DNA from: Isoetes taiwanensis
Taxonomy: Eukaryota > Streptophyta > Lycopodiopsida > Isoetales > Isoetaceae
Length of the DNA stretch: 64,000 bases
Assembly: GCA_021234155.1 (NCBI GenBank)
Contig: JAJEKV010000035.1
Span: 7,931,891-7,995,890, forward strand
Direction of reading: 5' to 3'
A program made the position numbers and the translations under genes. The notes beneath the pieces were generated by a model, which was not told where the DNA came from, made no database searches, and saw nothing but the letters and a program-made list of their open reading frames with translations. Of this stretch, positions 58,577 to 64,000 are shown piece by piece (positions within the stretch are counted from its first letter, which is position 1; every line of letters starts with the position of its first letter).

Positions 58577-60138
58577 CTACTGCTGTACAAACCGACCATC
58601 ACCATCTACAACACCCAAGTCCCGCCATACATGGCAAACTTCCGCTCTACTAATCCCGGGAACACCAGAAAGCTTTGAAATAGCTTGTACCTGAGTCGAG
58701 GAATCAGAGAGGCTGCAGGCTGCTGAATCCTCTGAAAGATCCACAACCGCCGCCGCTTCCAAATCAGCCACACCAACCAAGCCACACATAGATGCAAGGC
58801 TTGCTGTCGCAAGAGCGGCCAAGCACCAGGATACACATGAAGCAGCAACTGCTGGCTAGTCAATCTCACCTGAAACAGAGCCCTAACCCAATCCCAGGTA
58901 GCCTGCAAGTGAGGGCATAAAACCAGACAATGCTTCACAGTCTCACGATGAAGGCCACAACAAGGGCGTAGAGAGAGGGCTCACACCCGCCTAAAGCCCG
59001 ACTCACAAGGGCATTCACCCCGATACGGCCGGTGCACCACCGCCACGTAGAAGGACCCTAACCTTCGGTGGGGAAGTGAGCTCCATGTCCACGCCCAAAC
59101 CGGCGCCATTGAGAACCCGAAGGCTGCAGAGACCACTTGCACGAAGGGGCAAAGGTGTCATGAATAGCCCAGCACCCGGTAACAAGACCGCACAAAACAA
59201 GAAGACACAACATCCGGATGAACCTTCCAAACCTGCACCACTACATCATCCTGAGGGACTATAGGTATGTGTAGTGGAATACTCCCTGCCACTTGTTCCC
59301 GTGATAGCCGGGCCACGCGCCCCTAAAAGCGAAGCTCGAAAAGAACTCCCCACGGCTAGCTGACCACCCCAATACCAATCCTCCAAGGTGAGCACAACAG
59401 CTTCGCCTCCAATGGGCTCAGCGTCAGAGCATGCACCGGTGGCGATAAGCGCAAGTGCGCAGGGGGTAGAGGAACCCACAAGAAAGGAGAAGAGTGGTAA
59501 TAAACTGAGGCATAATCTAGCTGGAAGAGCACACGCACATGATCCCAAGCCCGCAACACCCCCGTGAGAAAAGGGGATGCATGTGGGAAAGGCCGGAGAC
59601 TATACAACAGTGCCCAGGGCAACTCCACATGCATAGACGGCTTCCCAAATGCCACACAATGGCTAAGAGATCGCAACTCTTGGCGCACAAGCACCTCGGG
59701 AGAAGATGCTCCATCCTGCAGAATGCTCCAAACAAACTTGGAGACCAACACCTTACTATGCAGTGCCAAATCCAGAATGGCCAAGCCCCCATCCTCCCGG
59801 GGGCAGAGACACTTCCACCAAGCCACTTTAACAACCGCCCCTTCATCATCCCCGCCCCACACAAAATTTCGAACAATCTTATCCAAAGCATGTATCTTAC
59901 CTCCAGGAGCTAACATCGCAGATGTTGTATACACATGAGTGCTACAAAGTACTGACTTGGCAATAGTGATCCTACCTGCCATGGACAACTTGCTACCCTT
60001 CCACCAATTGAGGTGTTTATGCAACCCCTGCAAAATCTCATCCCACACCCTCCCCATGGAAACATCCCCTCCAAAGGGAATGCCCAACAGCTTAGTACAC
60101 ACATTACCTGGAAGCACCTTCCAAGGGAATAGAGCCAA
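58577..60138 (-). pseudogene. LINE ORF2 C-terminal part, broken
   Basis: Frame 59356-60138 (260 codons) is the post-RT thumb and connection region (LNWWKGSKLSMAGRITIAKS; VAWWKCLCPREDGGLAI). The terminal frame 58606-58938 contains KHCLVLCPHLQATWDWVRAL, the zinc-binding RT tail. One or more shifts separate them. Confidence 0.85.
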
Positions 60139-60186
60139 ACAAGGGGGAGGCGGAGTCAGCTGGGCCCATAATGCGGAGCACTTACC

Positions 60187-61165
60187 CTAATTCAGAAGAA
60201 TGCCCGAGGCCAAGGAGAAAGTATCCAGCAAACCCTTCACATTCCAAAAATTTCTCTCTTCTGCCACCAAGAAGAGGAAAGTGTCATCGGCAAACTGGTT
60301 AATAATCTGCTGGCTACCATCCTGCATCCGAAGCCCATCCACCACCCCCTCCTCCACTGCAGCCAAAAACAACTGAGACAGTGCCTCGGCCACAATCGTA
60401 AACAAAAACGGCGCCAAAGGGCACCCCTGACGCAGGAGAAAAAGGCGGAGGGTTCACCTTGGCACACCACCGTAGCCTGTGCTGACCTATGCAGCTTCAT
60501 GACTGTCTCTGTAAAGCATGGACCACAGCCCAACGCTAACATCATGGCAGGCAAGAACTCCCAACGGACACTATCGTAAGCTTTGGCAAAGTCAAGCTTA
60601 AAATAGGCAATGCTTGACCTGTTCTCCTTGCCCAATAAAGACCCTCATAAGCTGCGGCAACATTAGTCAAAATGTTCCTCCCAGGGACAAATCCAGACTG
60701 CACCTTACTAATGGAAGAAGTCAACACCGGCTTCAACTTCTCTGTCAGGGCTTTTGCAATAATCTTATACACAGAGGACAAGGAGATAGGCCTCCAATCA
60801 TTAATAGTAGAAGGCTGCTTAACCTTAGGAATCAAGGAAATGAATGCGGTATTCAAGATCCTATCCATTTGAGAAGACTGCAGCAACTCAAGATACACCT
60901 GGTACACAGACTCACCAGCCCACTCCCAATAAGTCTGAAAGAACTCCACAGGGATGCCATCCAGCCCAGGACATTTATCCTTGGCCATGAACATACATGC
61001 CTCCGCTAAATCCTCTATGGAGAGCTCCTGCTCCAAGCTCTCATGCTGGTGAGGCAGAATAGATGGTTTAACAGCCCCCAAAACAAGCTCCTGCATCTCC
61101 TGCTCATAGGGAAGAGTGCGTTGTGCAAAAAACCCTGAGAAATGAGCATGCAGATACCTCTGCAA
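60187..61165 (-). pseudogene. LINE reverse transcriptase, broken
   Basis: 61165-60542 carries the RT fingers: KDKCPGLDGIPVEFFQTYW, ISLIPKVKQPSTINDWRPIS, KVQSGFVPGRNILTN. A shift leads to 60635-60237 with YFKLDFAKAYDSVRWEFL. A further shift leads to 60417-60187 with the catalytic box FADDTFLF. Catalytic residues are kept but the frame breaks at least twice. Confidence 0.9.
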
Positions 61166-61197
61166 ATCAGCGGGATCCTACAAAGTCTGGCCATCAG

Positions 61198-62325
61198 GCA
61201 AAGCAAGGGACGCCATAGATGCTGCATATCGTCGCTGCCTAGCTGCTCTGAAGAACACCGATGAACTTATGTCCCCCTCCTTCAACCAGGTAAGGGCCGC
61301 CTTCACACGCGCCTCCTGCACTTTAACCTGCTCCAGAGCAACAATACGCTGCAACACTGCATTCTTCCTAATGCCATCAGAAGGCTGCGCTCAAATCTTC
61401 TCCAACTCTTGATAGAGACCATGCAACTCCTGTCGCTCCTGCTGCACACGCTGCCTACCAAAGACCTTGGCAAAACGCTTTACCCTGGCCAATGCAGTCA
61501 CCATACCAGACATACCCTTCAGAGATGAAAAGGTATCAAGCCACAACTCCTAGCACTGGACCGAGAAATCCGCATCAGCCAGAAGCTGGGTGTTCAAACG
61601 GAACACCGTCCTAGAGGGCCGAGAGGCAACCGCACCATGACTGGACAAAACCTGAGGGTAATGATCAGAAATGGAGGAAGACAGAATGTTACTCCGGCGC
61701 AAAGAGGGCACACCATCCAGTGCGCATGGGGAAGCATAGCACCGGTCATGCCTAGCATACGCCCGGCCCGCACCAATCTGCCTATTACAATAGGTGAAAG
61801 GCAAGTCCCGAGGGACCTCAACCAAGGCCAAATCCTGCAACAAACGAGACTACTGGTCCCTCTCAAATCCATGCACAACCTGGGTTCCAGAACCAGAGCG
61901 ATCCTCTACTCGCTCTACCATATTGAAGTCCCCTAACAGTAACCAAGCGACCTGCAACCCACCAAGGGCTCGCAATGTATTCCGGACTGTGGCCCATAAA
62001 GCTGAGAAGGCTGATTAGGGGCATAAACATTAACAATCACCCACTCTTGCCCTCCCTCCAACCACTTAATTATTGCCCACCGACCAAACCTGTCTGCTGC
62101 AGAGTACGTGACCTGCACATCCATCCTCCAAGCAATAAGAGTACCCCCACTAGTCCGCCTAGAAGAAGAAGCAATAGAGGCAAACTGCCTACCAACCATA
62201 TTCATGACCCTGGACATATCACCCCTGTGACACTTATGCTTGAGCCTAGATATAGATATTATGGACCAGGCCAATGGTGGGTTTTTACTCTCCAAATATG
62301 ATAAGAGAAAATCTCTTTCCTTCAA
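61198..62325 (-). pseudogene. LINE endonuclease and linker, broken
   Basis: 61933-62325 has TSGGTLIAWRMDV and WVIVNVYAPN of the APE-like endonuclease. 61550-61843 has the later part with TVFRLNTQLL and ISDHYP (SDH catalytic signature). The linker continues to 61198 with WLKEGDISSSVFFRAAR. The N-terminal catalytic residues are absent because of the truncation. Confidence 0.85.
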
Positions 62326-62555
62326 ATATGCACAATATATTTGTCTGGCGTCTAACAGACCAATTTATGCAGCATATAAGGTGCTTCAATCTCTTGTATT
62401 ATTGCAATGATATTGAGTCTTGCGCTAAAGAAATTTTGATCATTATTGAAGTATTTCATAGAAATGGATTCAAGCAAAATAAGCTGTTACACATTGTTAT
62501 AAACATGCTGAAGACAAATAACTTTCCTGAGACTAATGTGACCCATCGACTGTAA
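62274..62555 (+). mobile_element. Possible Penelope-like RT C-terminal fragment
   Basis: 93 codons with QHIRCFNLLYYCNDIESCAK, then VFHRNGFKQNKLLHIV. The order arginine-containing helix, Cys-Asn-Asp, acidic helix, then F-x-x-(N/R)-G-[YF]-x3-[LI] resembles the segment after the RT in Penelope-like and related elements. The match is from remembered layout only and could be chance. Confidence 0.28.
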
Positions 62556-62892
62556 TTGAATATCTCATCCATAAAAAGCAAGCAAGTATAAGGTCCATTC
62601 TTTTTTCAATTTGGTCGATCACATGCAACTAGTTTGACTATATATATTTTCAGGCAAATCAGTTTTTTGGCTTGCATCTTTGATTATTGTATATGTGTAG
62701 GGAGTGGTGTTCAACGTATGTGTGTATAGTTGTGGGTTGGTGGTGGATGCACACGCCCCTGCACGCGCGCACACACACACAGAGTCTCATACCCTTACAA
62801 TAAAGCAATGTAACTTTTATTCTCCCGGTGATTTTTTGTTGGGAAATTAAGGTACTAAGACCCAGTATTGGCCATGGTAAAAGGCATAGGGG
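62556..62892. other. Non-coding interval with alternating purine-pyrimidine run
   Basis: No gene. Positions 62749-62785 are CA/CG alternations (GCACGCGCGCACACACACAC), able to adopt Z-DNA. Confidence 0.5.
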
Positions 62893-63390
62893 ATGTCTTT
62901 ATACTCTTTCAATTACGCTAAGTTTTTCCAATGTTTAGGCATTGGTGAAATAGAGGTGCTATCACCAATTATTATTAAATGCATAATAGCTTGGGTCACC
63001 AAGCTCAGAATTGGCGAGTTGCTGCCAGAATCAGATCATAAACCCCTGTTCTTGGAACTTAAGATCACAGCCAGAAGGGAGAACAAAGCTCAATTCTATC
63101 CGAGACTTAAGATTAATCAAAGCTGGAAAGAATCGTATGCAAAGCAGGTAGAAGAGATGATGGAATCTGTGGAATGGCAAGGGAAACTTGTTCCGGATGC
63201 CAAGCAGCTCTCACAAGTGCTGTTACAGGCCGCCGAACAGGTCTTTGGCCTAACAAAAAAACGTTCTCAAAGCAAACCGATCAATGCATGGTGGGATGCA
63301 GACTGCCAGAAGGCAAGGGCGACATTGCCACAGCGCTTATCTTCATTCCAAGTTCTTAAGAATACATGGAGACTTATTAATAAGAACTAA
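62893..63390 (+). mobile_element. LINE fragment: endonuclease end and linker
   Basis: A 165-codon frame on the plus strand. LLPESDHKPLFLEL has the SDH signature closing the APE endonuclease, and NAWWDADCQKAR is the linker motif before the RT. The RT itself is absent: the frame ends in LINKN* and repeat sequence follows. The first 40 residues do not match the family and are likely flank. Orientation is opposite to the neighbouring minus-strand LINE. Confidence 0.7.
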
Positions 63391-63588
63391 AAGGTGCATT
63401 CAATGTTAGTAAGAGAACCACTTAAGACGAAAAGGTAACAATTTTCCACTAACTTGGAGCAAGCAATTTTTTTTTCATGAAAGCAACGCCGTGAACAAAA
63501 CAAAAACCAAGGTTGTGTGCAAATTATTACAAGACAAAAGGCGCATGTTCTAGTTTGTGCATGTTGTAGTTTTCTATGGGTTCATGTA
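63391..63588. other. Non-coding interval
   Basis: No feature recognised apart from short A and T runs. Confidence 0.35.
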
Positions 63589-64000
63589 TATTCTCCCTTA
63601 GATTTCCTTAGATTGTATGAGATTTCCTTAAATTAAAGCAAAAAATTACTATTTTTAGGGACTTTTCAAAGTTACTATTCTTAACAACTTTTATTTTAGG
63701 TTGAGGTGCTTATTTATGCCTGTTAACTAGTCAAATCTCATAATCCCTTAGATTTTATGACATTCCATTAGATTCCCTTAGATTTCAGTAAAGAAGTTAC
63801 TATTTTTAGGAATTTTTCAAAATATACTATTCTTAACAATTTCTATTTTAAGATGAGGTGCTTATTCATGCTAGTTAACCAATCAAAGCCCACTCTAGAA
63901 CTTTCTAGAACATTCCCTGAAATTTTATGACATTTCTTTAGATTTCCTTAAATTCCAGCAAAAAAATGAAATGATCTAGAAATTAGACCAGAATACTCTA
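63589..64000. repeat. Diverged ~150-170-bp tandem repeat at the window edge
   Basis: Three partial units share TTACTATTTTTAGG, TACTATTCTTAACAA, GAGGTGCTTATT and ATGACATT (about 63646, 63796 and the incomplete third). The array runs off the right edge. Confidence 0.6.

Larger units (their letters stand above)
58435..62300 (-). mobile_element. 5'-truncated LINE (minus) with poly(A) tail
   Basis: On the minus strand the element runs from the endonuclease (from about 62300) through RT and a zinc-binding tail to a 3' poly(A) seen as T13 at 58435-58447. Only the first part of ORF2 and all of ORF1 are missing. No target-site duplication was found. Unlike the LINEs at 1-620 and 41.9-43.5 kb it has a true poly(A), so it belongs to another family. 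Frame shifts make it inactive. Confidence 0.9.

Noticed and set aside
58435-62300. Functional LINE
   Set aside because: RT and endonuclease are split by several frameshifts and the 5' end is missing.

Overview
The window looks like nuclear DNA of a land plant: AT-rich, with long non-coding intervals, a malectin-type receptor kinase, a plant UBA2-type RNA-binding protein, a decayed FolD gene with introns, and mostly transposon remains. One LTR element carries the usual plant primer-binding site matching initiator-Met tRNA. A decayed gene resembling Replitron HUH transposases, described as abundant in non-seed plants, points to a large-genome seed-free plant such as a fern. That taxonomic step is inference.

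Layout. 0-3.5 kb: a LINE 3' end, two fold-back repeats and a TA-flanked MITE. 3.66-9.46 and 13.36-20.30 kb: a direct segmental duplication, each copy carrying Helitron-like termini, a microsatellite and a CrRLK1L receptor kinase gene. The kinase is intact in copy B (16111-18534) and apparently broken in copy A (5254-7690). Almost every A/B difference in the gene falls at a CAG or CTG site, and the side that loses these sites switches beyond 9 kb, so I suspect consensus sequence error rather than gene death. 20.09-21.05 kb: a TIR element with TAA target duplications. 26.07-29.08 kb: a complete LTR retroelement without pol, with about 1-kb LTRs, PBS, PPT and 5-bp target duplication. It contains an array of covarying mini-hairpins with a GYGGA-type five-base loop, and I regard this as the most novel structure here. 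32.6-34.9 kb: decayed HUH (Replitron-like) transposase with a 430-bp internal tandem duplication. 39.6-40.8 kb: UBA2-like RNA-binding protein on the minus strand. 41.9-43.5 kb: decayed LINE. 43.6-44.2 kb: FolD pseudogene. 48.1-48.7 kb: a segment bracketed by 31-bp direct repeats, rich in hairpins and ending with the same stem-loop as the LINEs. 51.4 kb: (CTAT)29. 52.1-53.8 kb: four ~437-bp tandem units, each with a tRNA-type B box. 53.9-56.9 kb: decayed Copia element (minus). 57-64 kb: several LINE fragments, the largest on the minus strand with poly(A) tail at 58.44 kb, a possible Penelope-like RT fragment, and a diverged tandem repeat at the right edge.

Only two protein genes can be called confidently: the receptor kinase of copy B (plasma-membrane cell-wall sensing) and the RRM protein (nuclear RNA binding). 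They share no evident pathway. No CRISPR array, rRNA or canonical tRNA gene was seen.
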